A DNA stretch of 64,000 bases from Pseudomonadota bacterium (GTDB lineage: Bacteria; Desulfobacterota; Desulfobulbia; Desulfobulbales; JAGXFP01). Under the pieces are notes generated by a model. That model was not told where the DNA came from and did not search any database. It worked only from the letters and a program-made list of their open reading frames with translations. Both the position numbers and the translations under genes were made by a program. The stretch covers positions 1 to 64,000 of the forward strand of contig JAHJAA010000043.1 in the NCBI GenBank assembly GCA_018814305.1, read 5' to 3'. Positions 17,653 through 30,143 of this stretch are shown one piece after another (position 1 is the first letter of the stretch; every line of letters begins with the position of its first letter).

Positions 17653-17910
17653 TTAAGATTTATTGGATTCTAAATACTTATGACGACAGTCGGGACTGCA
17701 GAAAAAAAAATCAGCCCCATTATGATGAACATGGATTGCCTGCTTCATTGGGATATACACATGACAGACCGGATCTTCGACTAGAATATCCTGGGCTGTG
17801 GAATCGGTAGAATTCTTGTCATGGTCAGCCTTTGAACTGATCCCCCCCCGGATCAGGCGGTAGAAAATGTACAAGAGAATGCCGAGAATGAGAATACGGA
17901 TAGGACTCAT
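17653..17910 (-). CDS. membrane-anchored YHS/TRASH-like small protein
   Basis: The 85-residue protein has one N-terminal transmembrane helix (about 4-20), a charged linker and a cysteine motif DPVCHVYIP...FFFCSPDCRHKYLE resembling YHS/TRASH metal-binding domains. It may bind a metal at the membrane surface. The ATG at 17910 follows AGGAAAA. It sits between folK and fsa in a tight same-strand run; nothing nearby is an obvious metal transporter. Confidence 0.75.
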   Translation of the reverse strand: MSPIRILILGILLYIFYRLIRGGISSKADHDKNSTDSTAQDILVEDPVCHVYIPMKQAIHVHHNGADFFFCSPDCRHKYLESNKS

Positions 17911-17967
17911 GATTTTTATTTTTCCTAAAATCAGTCGTTTTCCGAACAACAAAAGGGTGAAGGACGA

Positions 17968-18504
17968 TCAGGGTGATTCTCTTTCGTCCCAATGGGTTTT
18001 CCGAACATCTCCGGCGCTCTCCGGCGGGAGATTCCGGCGCATCTGGGCGGTAGTGAGGGCCAGAACCGGGTGATGGTGTTCAGGCGCCAGTTCTTCCATG
18101 GGGGCCAGGACAAAGAGTCGATCCTGGATGGCCGGGTGGGGGATGGTCAAGGCATCCGTCTCCATGGTCAGGGTATCAAAATAGAGGATATCCAGATCCA
18201 CTGGTCGATCAAAGGATTCGCCCCGTTGTCGTCCCATCCCGCCCTCGATGGACAGGAGGAGTCCAAGGAGCTCGTCGGGGGTTCCCCGGTATTCCAACAC
18301 CCCTACCGCATTGGTAAACCATTGCTTAGCAAGGGTTTTACCTGATTCAAGCCAGCCTGCCTTGTAGATCGGTCGGGTCAGGTACGGGCTGGATAAGGCC
18401 AGCAAGGTCGTGTTGCTGGCTAGGCCAAGATCCCGCCAGGCCTGGCGCAGGTTGTGGGAACCATCACCCTGATTGGAACCCAGCCCGATGAAAACGAGGG
18501 CCAT
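17968..18504 (-). CDS. folK: 2-amino-4-hydroxy-6-hydroxymethyldihydropteridine pyrophosphokinase
   Basis: The 178-residue protein has the HPPK motifs FIGLGSNQGD, SSPYLTRPI, the nucleotide/metal motif RPVDLDILYFD and IPHPAIQDRLFVLAPMEE. It transfers pyrophosphate from ATP to the pterin in folate synthesis. It is 12 bases after dapB on the same strand. Confidence 0.95.
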   Translation of the reverse strand: MALVFIGLGSNQGDGSHNLRQAWRDLGLASNTTLLALSSPYLTRPIYKAGWLESGKTLAKQWFTNAVGVLEYRGTPDELLGLLLSIEGGMGRQRGESFDRPVDLDILYFDTLTMETDALTIPHPAIQDRLFVLAPMEELAPEHHHPVLALTTAQMRRNLPPESAGDVRKTHWDERESP

Positions 18505-18516
18505 GTCGAGATCTCC

Positions 18517-19326
18517 CTAGAGGTCTTGGAGGCCCAGAACATCAAACATGGTGTAGAGGCCGTTGGCTTTACCGGATATCCAGGCAGCGGCAAGGGCGGC
18601 ACCTTTGGCAAAATTATCACGGCTGTGGGCTCGATGGGTGATTTCCAATCGTTCCCCGGCCCCGGCAAAGTAGACTGTGTGTTCGCCGACGATATCGCCA
18701 GCCCTGATGGTCTGAATGCCGATCTCCTGGTCGGTTCGTTCACCGATGATCCCATGCCGTTCAAAAACCCCGACCTTGTTCAAATCGCGGTTCACTCCCT
18801 GGGCCACCATTTCGCCAAGTTTCAGGGCGGTTCCACTGGGGGCATCCTTCTTCATCCGGTGATGGGCCTCGACGATTTCGATGTCGTAGTCATCGCCCAA
18901 AATAGAGGCCACTTTTCGGGCCACTTTGAAGAGGACATTGACTCCCACCGCCATGTTGGGCGACTGGATGCAGGGGAAATCAGCGGCAAGGCCTCGAAGT
19001 TCTTCAATATTAGCCGGGCTCAAGCCGGTGGTGCCGATCACCATCGCCTTCTGGTGTTCTGCGGCCAACCGGGCGAATTTCATGGTGGATTCATGGAAGG
19101 TGAAGTCGATGATCACATCCCCTTGCCCGATAATCTCCGGAAGGGTTGCAGCCACGGTGATCCCGTTTTTGCCGATTCCGGCAAGTTCACCGAGGTCCTT
19201 GCCGATTTCGGGGCTGCCGTCCCGTTCAAAACCACCGGCTAATTGTAATTGGGGATGCTGGTCGACCATGGCGGTAATCCGGCGGCCCATGCGACCTGCC
19301 GCGCCTGCGACAATGACTTTCGTCAT
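18517..19326 (-). CDS. dapB: 4-hydroxy-tetrahydrodipicolinate reductase
   Basis: The 269-residue protein has the nucleotide loop VAGAAGRMGRRI, the catalytic EAHHRMKKDAPSGTA motif and the C-terminal RAHSRDNFAKGAALAA. It reduces HTPA with NAD(P)H in diaminopimelate/lysine synthesis. AAGGAG precedes the start. It follows dapA after 43 bases. Confidence 0.97.
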   Translation of the reverse strand: MTKVIVAGAAGRMGRRITAMVDQHPQLQLAGGFERDGSPEIGKDLGELAGIGKNGITVAATLPEIIGQGDVIIDFTFHESTMKFARLAAEHQKAMVIGTTGLSPANIEELRGLAADFPCIQSPNMAVGVNVLFKVARKVASILGDDYDIEIVEAHHRMKKDAPSGTALKLGEMVAQGVNRDLNKVGVFERHGIIGERTDQEIGIQTIRAGDIVGEHTVYFAGAGERLEITHRAHSRDNFAKGAALAAAWISGKANGLYTMFDVLGLQDL

Positions 19327-19369
19327 AGTGTTTCTCCTTGGTATGAAAAGAGGTTCCTTACGGAGTCAA

Positions 19370-20254
19370 TTAGATCAGGCCGGCATCCTTCAGGGCAACG
19401 GCAAGTCGCTCCCGGTTTGCCTCGGACATGGTCCACAAGGGGAGCCGGGGGGAGGCCGCAGAAATTTTACCCATCATAGCCAGGGCTGTTTTGGCCGGAA
19501 CCGGGTTGGTGTCATAAAACATGGCCTTCATTAAAGGGAACAGCTGGTAATGTAACTCCCGAGCCCTGGTGAAATCCCCGGCCAGGGCTGCTTCCATCAT
19601 CTTGGCCATGGGAGCCGGAGCGACGTTGGAGGTGACTGAGATCAGCCCCTTGCCGCCGATGGCAACCGTGGCCATGGAGGTGAAGTCGTCACCGGACAGG
19701 ACCATGAAATCATCGGGGCAGAGCCGGATGACCTCGCTGATCTGATTTAAATCGGCGGTGGCCTCCTTGATCCCGACGATATTGGGGATTTGGGCACAAC
19801 GGGCCACTGTTTCCGGCAGCATATTGATACTGGTTCGGCTGGGGACGTTGTAAAGGATGATCGGAATATCCACAGCCTCGGCCACCTTTTTGAAATGCTG
19901 GTAAAGGCCTTCCTGGGAGGGCTTGTTGTAATAGGGGGTGATCATCAGAGCCCCATCGGCCCCTGCGGTCTTGGCGTGCCGGGTCAGTTCGATGGATTCA
20001 GAGGTGGAGTTTGAACCGCTGCCAGCAACAACCGGAACCCTTTTTGCCACTGTCTTGATGGTGTGCTCCACTACCAGGTGGTGCTCCTCATGGCTCATGG
20101 TGGCAGATTCACCGGTGGTCCCGCAGGGCACGATGCCGTGGGTACCGCCGTCAATCTGGAATTCGATGAGCTCGGTCAATTCCTGGACGTTTACCGCTCC
20201 ATCGTCGGTGAACGGGGTGATAATTGCCACATAGGCGCCGGAAAAAGTGGTCAT
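19370..20254 (-). CDS. dapA: 4-hydroxy-tetrahydrodipicolinate synthase
   Basis: The 294-residue protein is a full-length DapA: VAIITPFTDDGAVN, PCGTTGESATMS, the active-site Tyr in YNVPSRTSIN and the Schiff-base Lys in IVGIKEATADLNQ. It condenses pyruvate with aspartate semialdehyde, the first committed step to diaminopimelate. AGGAGG precedes the ATG. Confidence 0.97.
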   Translation of the reverse strand: MTTFSGAYVAIITPFTDDGAVNVQELTELIEFQIDGGTHGIVPCGTTGESATMSHEEHHLVVEHTIKTVAKRVPVVAGSGSNSTSESIELTRHAKTAGADGALMITPYYNKPSQEGLYQHFKKVAEAVDIPIILYNVPSRTSINMLPETVARCAQIPNIVGIKEATADLNQISEVIRLCPDDFMVLSGDDFTSMATVAIGGKGLISVTSNVAPAPMAKMMEAALAGDFTRARELHYQLFPLMKAMFYDTNPVPAKTALAMMGKISAASPRLPLWTMSEANRERLAVALKDAGLI

Positions 20255-20331
20255 TTCATCCTCCTGATTTTTGGATCAAATTGTATTTAAATAGGTGTAA
20301 GGCGGAATTTTCAGTTCTGTGCCAGTTTGGC

Positions 20332-21183
20332 TTAAAGGGCCTCTTTGTGGAGTGATCCTTCATAGATAAAACTGGCCGGCCCTTCCAGAAAGACCTCACT
20401 GATCCTCTGCTCATGGTGTTCGTCTTTTTCAGAACTGGTAGCGATGAGCGAAAAGTGGATGATCAACTTTTCATTACCGGAGGTCCGAACGGTGACCGGT
20501 GAGGTGACATGGCCATGGAGCGCAGCGATCAGAGCGGAGGCCACGGCCCCGGTACCGCAAGCCAGGGTCTCATTTTCAACACCTCGCTCATAGGTTCGGA
20601 CATAGAGTTCTTTATCGGGCAATTGCACGAAATTGACGTTGGTTCCGGCCGGTTCAAACAGTTTATGGTGACGGATAATTCGCCCCCACTCCTTAACCGG
20701 GGTCTCTTTGTTGTCGGTGACAAAGGAAACGGCATGGGGGACGCCGGTGTTAATGGTATGGATTTCAATTTCCCGGCCGGCAACCTCAATGGCTTGGCCC
20801 AGTCGGATGTGTGAAGGCAGGGTCAATCTGATCTTGACGGAGGAGCCAATTATCTGGGCCTCAATCAATCCGGCCAGGGTGCGGAAGGTCATTCGCTCAG
20901 GGGCTATTCCCCGAGAAAAGGCGTAGCGAGCGGCACAACGGGCACCATTCCCGCACATTTCCGCTTCGCTGCCGTCGGCATTATAAAACTGCCATTGGAA
21001 GTCGGCATCATCGGATTTTTCGATCATGATCAGGCCGTCTGCGCCTACGGAAAACTGTCGTCGGCAAATGCGTCGGGCCAGGTCCGCCATTTCATCCTTA
21101 CGGATCGATTGGAGTCGGTTGTCAATGATGATGAAATCATTGCCTGTTCCGCTCATCTTGGTAAAAGCAATCGGCAATTCCAT
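20332..21183 (-). CDS. dapF: diaminopimelate epimerase
   Basis: The 283-residue protein has both catalytic cysteines in MCGNGARCAA and LACGTGAVASA, and the N-terminal FTKMSGTGNDFIIID. It converts LL- to meso-diaminopimelate for peptidoglycan and lysine. It starts 13 bases after lysA ends. Confidence 0.97.
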   Translation of the reverse strand: MELPIAFTKMSGTGNDFIIIDNRLQSIRKDEMADLARRICRRQFSVGADGLIMIEKSDDADFQWQFYNADGSEAEMCGNGARCAARYAFSRGIAPERMTFRTLAGLIEAQIIGSSVKIRLTLPSHIRLGQAIEVAGREIEIHTINTGVPHAVSFVTDNKETPVKEWGRIIRHHKLFEPAGTNVNFVQLPDKELYVRTYERGVENETLACGTGAVASALIAALHGHVTSPVTVRTSGNEKLIIHFSLIATSSEKDEHHEQRISEVFLEGPASFIYEGSLHKEAL

Positions 21184-21196
21184 GGCCTATAACTCA

Positions 21197-22465
21197 CTAA
21201 GAGGATGATTCCTGCAAAAAATCCGGGATGTCCTCTCCCCGGATCAGATCTTCATAAGTTTCCCGGTGGCGGATACTATGGAATTTCTCTCCCTCAACCA
21301 TGATCTCGGCCACTCGAGGTCGGGAGTTGTAATTGGATGACATGGTGAAACCGTAAGCACCCGCACTCATCACTGCCAGCAGATCACCGGACTTAACCAC
21401 CGGCACTTCCTGATCTCGGGCCAGAAAATCCCCGGTTTCGCAGATCGGGCCGACCACATCGACTATTTCCGTTGACTGAAGGTGCTCATCAACCGCTTTG
21501 ATGGCATGGTAAGCCCCATAAAGACTGGGCCTGGTCAGATCGTTCATGCCGGCATCGACGATTACAAATTTTTTAGTCGGACCTTGTTTGGTATAAAGTA
21601 CCCGGGTGACTAAAATCCCTGCGTTGCCAACTATAACCCGACCAGGCTCCAGGATCAAGGTGCAGTTGAGTTCGGATATCTCTTCCATGATCGCCCGGGC
21701 ATACTCGTCAGGATGGGGTGGTGATTCCTGATCATAACGGATACCCAGGCCTCCGCCCAGATCGAGATGGGTGATGGAGATCCCGGCCTCTTGGAGAAGG
21801 GTGATGAATTTTTTTAATTTCCCCAGCGATTCAAGAAATGGGGAGATCTCAGTCAACTGTGAGCCGATATGACAGCTGACTCCCTGGACGTGGATATTGG
21901 CCATGCCGGCGGCCTGGCGATAAATCGGCAGGGCCTCGGTGATCGGGATGCCGAACTTGTTCTTGGCGAGCCCGGTGGAGATATAGGCATGGGTCTTGGG
22001 ATCAACATCCGGGTTGACCCTGAATGAAACCGGGGCAATGACCCCTACTTCTGCCGCAACCTCGTTTAAGACCTCAAGCTCTTGCTCTGATTCGACATTG
22101 AATTGGAGGATTCTTTCTCGGAGTCCATATGCCATTTCCGCTCGGGTTTTGCCTACTCCGGAATAAACGATCTTTTCCGGGGCGATGCCGGCGGTAAGGG
22201 CCCTGAAGAGCTCGCCCCCGGATACGATGTCGGCCCCGCCACCGAGGTGGGCGAAGAGGCGGAGGATGGCAAGGTTTGAACATGACTTTACAGCAAAACA
22301 ACTAAGGTGGGGAATCGGGGAAAAGGGTGTGTCAAACGCCTTGAAGTGCTGGGTGAGGGTCGCTGCACTATACAGATAGAAAGGGGTTCCCACCTGGTCC
22401 GCGATGTCGGCGATCGGGACTGATTCGCCGTGCAGTTGCCCGTTATGGTAATTGAAATGATGCAT
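21197..22465 (-). CDS. lysA: diaminopimelate decarboxylase
   Basis: The 422-residue PLP enzyme has the N-terminal barrel with the PLP lysine in FAVKSCSN, HIGSQLTEISPF, the phosphate-binding loop LDLGGGLGIRY, EPGRVIVGNAG and the CETGDFLA motif. It makes lysine from meso-diaminopimelate. It follows the FN3 lipoprotein by 5 bases and leads the lysA-dapF-dapA-dapB block. Confidence 0.96.
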   Translation of the reverse strand: MHHFNYHNGQLHGESVPIADIADQVGTPFYLYSAATLTQHFKAFDTPFSPIPHLSCFAVKSCSNLAILRLFAHLGGGADIVSGGELFRALTAGIAPEKIVYSGVGKTRAEMAYGLRERILQFNVESEQELEVLNEVAAEVGVIAPVSFRVNPDVDPKTHAYISTGLAKNKFGIPITEALPIYRQAAGMANIHVQGVSCHIGSQLTEISPFLESLGKLKKFITLLQEAGISITHLDLGGGLGIRYDQESPPHPDEYARAIMEEISELNCTLILEPGRVIVGNAGILVTRVLYTKQGPTKKFVIVDAGMNDLTRPSLYGAYHAIKAVDEHLQSTEIVDVVGPICETGDFLARDQEVPVVKSGDLLAVMSAGAYGFTMSSNYNSRPRVAEIMVEGEKFHSIRHRETYEDLIRGEDIPDFLQESSS

Positions 22466-22470
22466 GCCGG

Positions 22471-23556
22471 TTACCTGTCTGGAATGATTGTGGTTGATTG
22501 TGAGAGAGGGCTGGTATTGGCCGGGGTTGCCCGATCATAGCTCTTGAGGGCATAAATAATTTTTTGAACTCGGGCGGGGATCTCCCGGTCCAGGGCGTTA
22601 TTGGCACCAGGGTCGTGCAGTTTGGCGATGACTTCGTAGCCGGAATCCTCCGGCATGGTGGCCGAGGTCTCAGGCACCAGAACCACTCGACGGTAGAGCA
22701 GATACCCGGCGATATCCGGATCGAGTACCGGCTCCCAGAGAATTCGGATACCTTCCTTGATCATGATTGTGGAAAGGTGTCGGGGAGGGGGCGGAGGGGT
22801 CAAATCCAGAGGAGTGGCAGTTATGGCGGTTGAATAGAGGCCGATTCCCCCTGCCTTCCTTTCAGCTCTAATCCGGTAGGTGTATGGGGTCCCGTTGGTC
22901 ACCCGGCGATCAGTATAGATTGTCTCCATAATGCCATGAGCCAGGAGGGAGAATTTTTCTTGATCTTCACTTCTCTCGATCCGGTAGGACGGTTGTGCCG
23001 TAAGGGGGGTCCCATTGATATCATTCACCGGTGGTTGCCAGGAGAGAATAATTTTTTGGTCGTACGCTTTGGCAGTGGGATGAGCTGGGGGAACGACCGG
23101 CGGTTGCCAGGTGAATTCCACCGGTTCAGAAGCATTGCTGATCACCGGCCAACCCATACTGGAGCGGACCCGATAGAGATAATGGGTGCCGGTAGTGAGG
23201 TTTGCTTCCTGGTACTCAACGGTCCGGGCCTGCCTGGTCTCAGGGATATTGCCCCCGTCGATGGTGGCAAGAATTTCATAAGTCACCGGGCAATCACTGC
23301 AATAGGTCCCCTTGGGAAAGACCGCCCTTTCGAGGATAAATTCGTTGATGGTGTGGAGTCGTTCCCCCTGATTACTCCGTTCAGGCCAAGACCAGTAGAG
23401 TTTTACTCCAGAGGTGTCAAGTTGGTACCTGAGGTCGGTGATCCGGGCTGGGATCACCGCCTGGGGTGGAACCAGTCGGGTCTTTTTGCCGCAGCCTCCC
23501 AAAACAAGCAGGGTAACGATGATGGGTAGCCATGCGGTGACAATAGGGAGCTTCAT
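22471..23556 (-). CDS. fibronectin type III domain lipoprotein
   Basis: The 361-residue protein has a lipoprotein signal (lipobox LGGC, Cys22) followed by three FN3-like beta modules (about 35-150, 150-250, 250-355) with the recurring THYLYRVRS, PYTYRIRAE and GYLLYRR patterns. It is probably an envelope protein and I know no enzyme activity. It sits 6 bases after argH and 5 before lysA, an unexpected envelope gene joining two amino-acid operons; conserved position would suggest co-expression rather than shared function. Confidence 0.8.
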   Translation of the reverse strand: MKLPIVTAWLPIIVTLLVLGGCGKKTRLVPPQAVIPARITDLRYQLDTSGVKLYWSWPERSNQGERLHTINEFILERAVFPKGTYCSDCPVTYEILATIDGGNIPETRQARTVEYQEANLTTGTHYLYRVRSSMGWPVISNASEPVEFTWQPPVVPPAHPTAKAYDQKIILSWQPPVNDINGTPLTAQPSYRIERSEDQEKFSLLAHGIMETIYTDRRVTNGTPYTYRIRAERKAGGIGLYSTAITATPLDLTPPPPPRHLSTIMIKEGIRILWEPVLDPDIAGYLLYRRVVLVPETSATMPEDSGYEVIAKLHDPGANNALDREIPARVQKIIYALKSYDRATPANTSPLSQSTTIIPDR

Positions 23557-23562
23557 AGAAAA

Positions 23563-24948
23563 TCAGCGTATGCCCAACTCCTGTTCTGCCAGGTTCAGGG
23601 CCTCATGGACCCGATCCGGGCTGGTTCCACCGACGGAGCGGCGGCTGGCAACCGAACCGGCCACGGTGAGCAGGGGAAAAACGTCCTCGGTAATCTCTAC
23701 TGCAAAGCGCTGCAATTCGGTAAGGCTCAACTCGGTTAGGGCCTTGTTCTGTTCGAGGCAATAGGCCACGGTTTTACCGACCACGGCGTGGGCCTTGCGG
23801 AAGGGGACCCCACGGGTCACCAGAAAGTCGGCCAGGTCGGTGGCGGTCATATGCCCCCCGGCCCCAGCGGCAGCGGTCAACCGGTCGGTGTTGAAGATCG
23901 TATGGGAGAGCATTTCCGCAGTGATGGCCAGGCACTGGCTCACTGTGTCCACCGTGTCGAACAGCGGTTCCTTGTCTTCCTGGAGGTCGCGGTTATAGGT
24001 GAGGGGAAGACCCTTGAGCAGAGTGAGCAGGCTCATAAGGTTGCCGATGACCCGGCCTGATTTGCCCCTGACCAGCTCCGGGATATCGGGATTTTTCTTT
24101 TGCGGCATGATGCTGCTGCCGGTGCAATAACCATCCGCCAGGGTGATAAAGGAAAACTCCTCGGTGGACCAGAGGACCAGCTCTTCGGATAGCCTGCTGA
24201 GATGGATCTGGATGATGGCGGCTGCGGCACAGAATTCCATGGCAAAATCACGGTCGCCGACGGTATCCATGCTGTTGGCGGTAATCTTCGGGAAGTTCAG
24301 TTCCCGGGCGACGAATTCACGATCCACCGGCAGGCCGGTACCGGCCAGGGCTGCGGCGCCCAAGGGCATGACATTGAGTCGTTTCAGGCAATCGGTCATT
24401 CGGCCACTGTCCCGGCCGAACATCTCATAATAGGCCAGGAGGTGATGGGCGAGCAGGACCGGTTGGGCCCGTTGGAGATGGGTGTAACCCGGCATGACCG
24501 TATTGTCATAGCGGCGGGCCAGGTGGACAAAGGCGGTGCGCAGGTCTTTGAGCAGATCAATGATCCGGATGGTTTCTGCGCGAAGATAGAGCCGGATATC
24601 CAGGGCAACCTGATCATTGCGGCTCCGGGCGGTATGGAGTTTTTCCCCGGCCGCTCCGATCTTTTCCACCAGGGCTTTTTCGATATTCATATGGATATCT
24701 TCAAGCGCAGGCCTGAAGACAAAGGTATTGTTCTCGATCTCAAGAGCGATGGCGTCAAGCCCTTCCAGAATCAGGTGACATTCCTCTTCGGAGATGAGCC
24801 CCTGTCTGGCCAGCATCGCAGCATGGGCTCGGCTGCCCAAGATGTCATAGCGGGCCAGGCGGGCGTCAAAATGGATCGAGGCGGTAAAGGCCTCTACTGC
24901 AGCGGCAGTGACGGAGGCGAATCGTCCCCCCCATGGTTTTTCAGACAT
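23563..24948 (-). CDS. argH: argininosuccinate lyase
   Basis: The 461-residue protein starts KPWGGRFA and has HTARSRNDQVALD, TVMPGYTHLQRAQPVLLAHH and the signature GSSIMPQKKNPDIPE with the catalytic Ser. It splits argininosuccinate to arginine and fumarate. AGAGGAAA precedes the ATG, 18 bases after argG. Confidence 0.97.
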   Translation of the reverse strand: MSEKPWGGRFASVTAAAVEAFTASIHFDARLARYDILGSRAHAAMLARQGLISEEECHLILEGLDAIALEIENNTFVFRPALEDIHMNIEKALVEKIGAAGEKLHTARSRNDQVALDIRLYLRAETIRIIDLLKDLRTAFVHLARRYDNTVMPGYTHLQRAQPVLLAHHLLAYYEMFGRDSGRMTDCLKRLNVMPLGAAALAGTGLPVDREFVARELNFPKITANSMDTVGDRDFAMEFCAAAAIIQIHLSRLSEELVLWSTEEFSFITLADGYCTGSSIMPQKKNPDIPELVRGKSGRVIGNLMSLLTLLKGLPLTYNRDLQEDKEPLFDTVDTVSQCLAITAEMLSHTIFNTDRLTAAAGAGGHMTATDLADFLVTRGVPFRKAHAVVGKTVAYCLEQNKALTELSLTELQRFAVEITEDVFPLLTVAGSVASRRSVGGTSPDRVHEALNLAEQELGIR

Positions 24949-24966
24949 TGGTTCTTTTTCCTCTGA

Positions 24967-26187
24967 TCAATTCTGCTGACGGCCTTTTTTTTCGACCAGG
25001 GCCTGGATGGTCAACCGCAGGGCATTTAAGCGGATAAAACCACCGGCATCGGACTGGGTATAGACCTCATCCTCTTCAAAGGTTGCAAAACTTTCCTGGT
25101 AAAGAGAGTGCTCGGATTTACGTCCCACCGGAATACAGTTGCCTTTGTAAAGTTTGAGCCGGACAATCCCGTTGACCGTGGTCTGGCAATCGTCCATGGT
25201 TTTCTGCAGGATCCGCATCTCTGGAGAAAACCAGAAACCGTTGTAGATCAACTCCGAGTAGCGTCCCACCAGACTGTCTCTGATCTTCATGACCTCACGG
25301 TCTAAGGTGATGGTCTCAAGGTCACGATGGGCGGCGCGGATGATGGTCCCGCCCGGGGTCTCGTAGACCCCCCGGGACTTCATGCCGACGAAGCGATTTT
25401 CCACCATATCCAGCCGACCGATGCCGTTGGCGCCGCCCAAGGTATTTAAGCGGGTCAGTAGGGCGACTGGGGAGAGGGTTTCACCGTTGATCGCCACGGG
25501 GGAACCCTGACGGAATTCGATTTCCACATAGGTCGGGTGATCCGGGGCCTTCTCCGGGGAGCAGGAGAGTTTGAACATGGATTCATCCGGTTCGTTCCAA
25601 GGATCTTCCAGAATTCCACCTTCAAAACTGATGTGGAGCAGATTCTCATCGGAGCTGTATGGTTTTTCCTTAGTGACCGGGATGGGAATGCCGTGTTTAT
25701 CGGCATAGGCAATCAGCTTGGTTCGAGAGTTCAGGTCCCAGATTCGCCAGGGCGCGATGATGGTCAAGCGAGGGTTTAGAGCCAGATAGGTCATTTCGAA
25801 GCGGACCTGGTCATTGCCCTTTCCGGTGGCGCCATGACTGACCGCATCGGCCTGTTCAAGCTCGGCGATCCTGACCTGCTCCTTGGCGATAATCGGCCGG
25901 GCCAGTGAGGTGCCTAAGAGATATGATCCTTCATAGATGGCATTGGCCCGGAAGGCCGGGAAGACATAATCCCGGACGAATTCTTCGCGGAGATCAGAGA
26001 TCACCACTTTTTCCGCGCCGGTTGCCATACCCTTGGCTCGAACCTTATCCCAATCCTCTTCCTGACCGACGTCGGCGGCAAAGGCCACCACCGGGCATTC
26101 ATATTGCTCCCGCAACCATTTCAGGATTACTGATGTGTCAAGACCGCCGGAATAAGCCAGAACTATTTTACCTATATTTGCTGCCAT
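24967..26187 (-). CDS. argG: argininosuccinate synthase
   Basis: The 406-residue protein has the PP-loop [30 protein letters not shown] and [23 protein letters not shown]. It joins citrulline and aspartate with ATP. A ribosome binding site (AGGAA) precedes the start. It follows argF after 77 bases. Confidence 0.97.
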   Translation of the reverse strand: MAANIGKIVLAYSGGLDTSVILKWLREQYECPVVAFAADVGQEEDWDKVRAKGMATGAEKVVISDLREEFVRDYVFPAFRANAIYEGSYLLGTSLARPIIAKEQVRIAELEQADAVSHGATGKGNDQVRFEMTYLALNPRLTIIAPWRIWDLNSRTKLIAYADKHGIPIPVTKEKPYSSDENLLHISFEGGILEDPWNEPDESMFKLSCSPEKAPDHPTYVEIEFRQGSPVAINGETLSPVALLTRLNTLGGANGIGRLDMVENRFVGMKSRGVYETPGGTIIRAAHRDLETITLDREVMKIRDSLVGRYSELIYNGFWFSPEMRILQKTMDDCQTTVNGIVRLKLYKGNCIPVGRKSEHSLYQESFATFEEDEVYTQSDAGGFIRLNALRLTIQALVEKKGRQQN

Positions 26188-26264
26188 GGATGATTTCCTG
26201 AAAAGTTTGTTTTATTGATTCCCTATGAATGAAAAGGAGTCTGAAGTATTGGGCTTTTGCTCAA

Positions 26265-27176
26265 TTATCCCAGATGACTGGCCAGGATCGCCTTATGGAT
26301 ATGAAGTTTGTTTTCAGCCTGGTCAAAGGCCACGCATTGTGCACTTTCCAGGACCTGATCGGTGATCTCTTCTTCCCGATGGGCCGGCAGGCAGTGGAGG
26401 ACGATGGCATCCTTCGCGGCTGCTTTGACCAGTTGTTCATTGACCTGAAAGGCCTGGAAGACCTTCAGCCGGGAATCCGCTTCATCTTCCTGGCCCATGC
26501 TGGCCCAGACATCGGTATTGATGACATCGGCGTCCCGGACCCCTTCCATGGGATCGTTGACCAGCCGGATCTTGCCGGGGACGGCTTGCTGGACTTCAGC
26601 TAAAATTTTCGGATTGGGCTCATAGCCCTTGGGACAGGCCAGGGTAAGGGTGAAACCAAACCGGCCGGCCGCCTGGATCCAGGAATTGGCCATGTTGTTG
26701 CCGTCGCCTATCCAGGTCACCTTGAGATCGGCAATCGGCCCCCGGTATTCGATGACGGTCATGATGTCACTTAAGATCTGGCAGGGATGATGGAGATCGG
26801 TCAGGGCGTTGATCACCGGGACGGAGGAATACCCGGCCAATTCGTCAACTATTTCCTGCCCGAAGGTTCTAACCACCAGACCGTCCACATAGCGAGCCAT
26901 GACCCGGGCCATGTCTTTGAGGGGTTCATTCCTGGCCAGTTGGGTGTCCTTGCTGGAGAGATAGATCACTTGGCCACCAAGGCCATACATGGCCGCCTCA
27001 AAAGAGACTCTGGTTCGGGTCGATGGTTTTTCAAAGATCAGGCCGATGATCCGTCCGCTCAGGTGCTGGTGACGGATACCGGTCTTACTCTCTTTTTTCA
27101 GTTGCAGAGCGAGATCAATGTAAGCCTGGAGCTGTTCCCGGGAAAAATCCCAAAGGGAGAGGAGATGTTGTGCCAT
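26265..27176 (-). CDS. argF: ornithine carbamoyltransferase
   Basis: The 303-residue protein has the carbamoyl phosphate motif STRTRVSFE, the DLHHPCQ segment and the ornithine-side HCLPAHRGEE-like HCLPAHREEE. It makes citrulline. I chose the ATG at 27176, which gives the usual MAQHLLSLWDF-type N-terminus and follows GAGAA; the open frame runs on to 27275 without family sequence. Confidence 0.96.
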   Translation of the reverse strand: MAQHLLSLWDFSREQLQAYIDLALQLKKESKTGIRHQHLSGRIIGLIFEKPSTRTRVSFEAAMYGLGGQVIYLSSKDTQLARNEPLKDMARVMARYVDGLVVRTFGQEIVDELAGYSSVPVINALTDLHHPCQILSDIMTVIEYRGPIADLKVTWIGDGNNMANSWIQAAGRFGFTLTLACPKGYEPNPKILAEVQQAVPGKIRLVNDPMEGVRDADVINTDVWASMGQEDEADSRLKVFQAFQVNEQLVKAAAKDAIVLHCLPAHREEEITDQVLESAQCVAFDQAENKLHIHKAILASHLG

Positions 27177-27569
27177 AAGTTTTTCTCTAATGCCTGACCG
27201 AAAATGATGCTGGTCGAATGCCGGATCAGCAGAAATAAAAGGAGTTTCATCGTGCCTCCGACGGCTCCATATCATGAAGACTGATGCAAACTATCGGGGT
27301 AAAGTCATCCCCGGACAGACACTCTTTAAATAATTCTGGCTCAATCGTTGATGCCGACGTGGGTGTCACGGGGCGGATTGAGCCGGTTTTGGTACCCTAA
27401 TATGTTGAAGATGCGCGGATATTATTCCTTTTTATGGGGATTGAGGCACTTTGCTAAATATGGTTGGTGTCAGCCGGAAAACATGTATCATTACAGAAAA
27501 TCGAATTTTTTTGCAAAGTTTTTGTTGCCGTTCCCAGCTGATCGACAACGGAGCGGCCAGGGGGAACCA
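27177..27569. other. gap inside the arg run with an inverted repeat
   Basis: This stretch of 393 bases separates argD from argF on the same strand. I see no gene. An inverted repeat GGCTCAATC/GATTGAGCC lies at 27338-27346 and 27376-27384 with a 29-base spacer; on the minus strand it is followed by AGAATTATTT. It could be a weak terminator or processing site. A promoter for argFGH may lie here. Confidence 0.45.
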
Positions 27570-30143
<2,574 letters not shown>

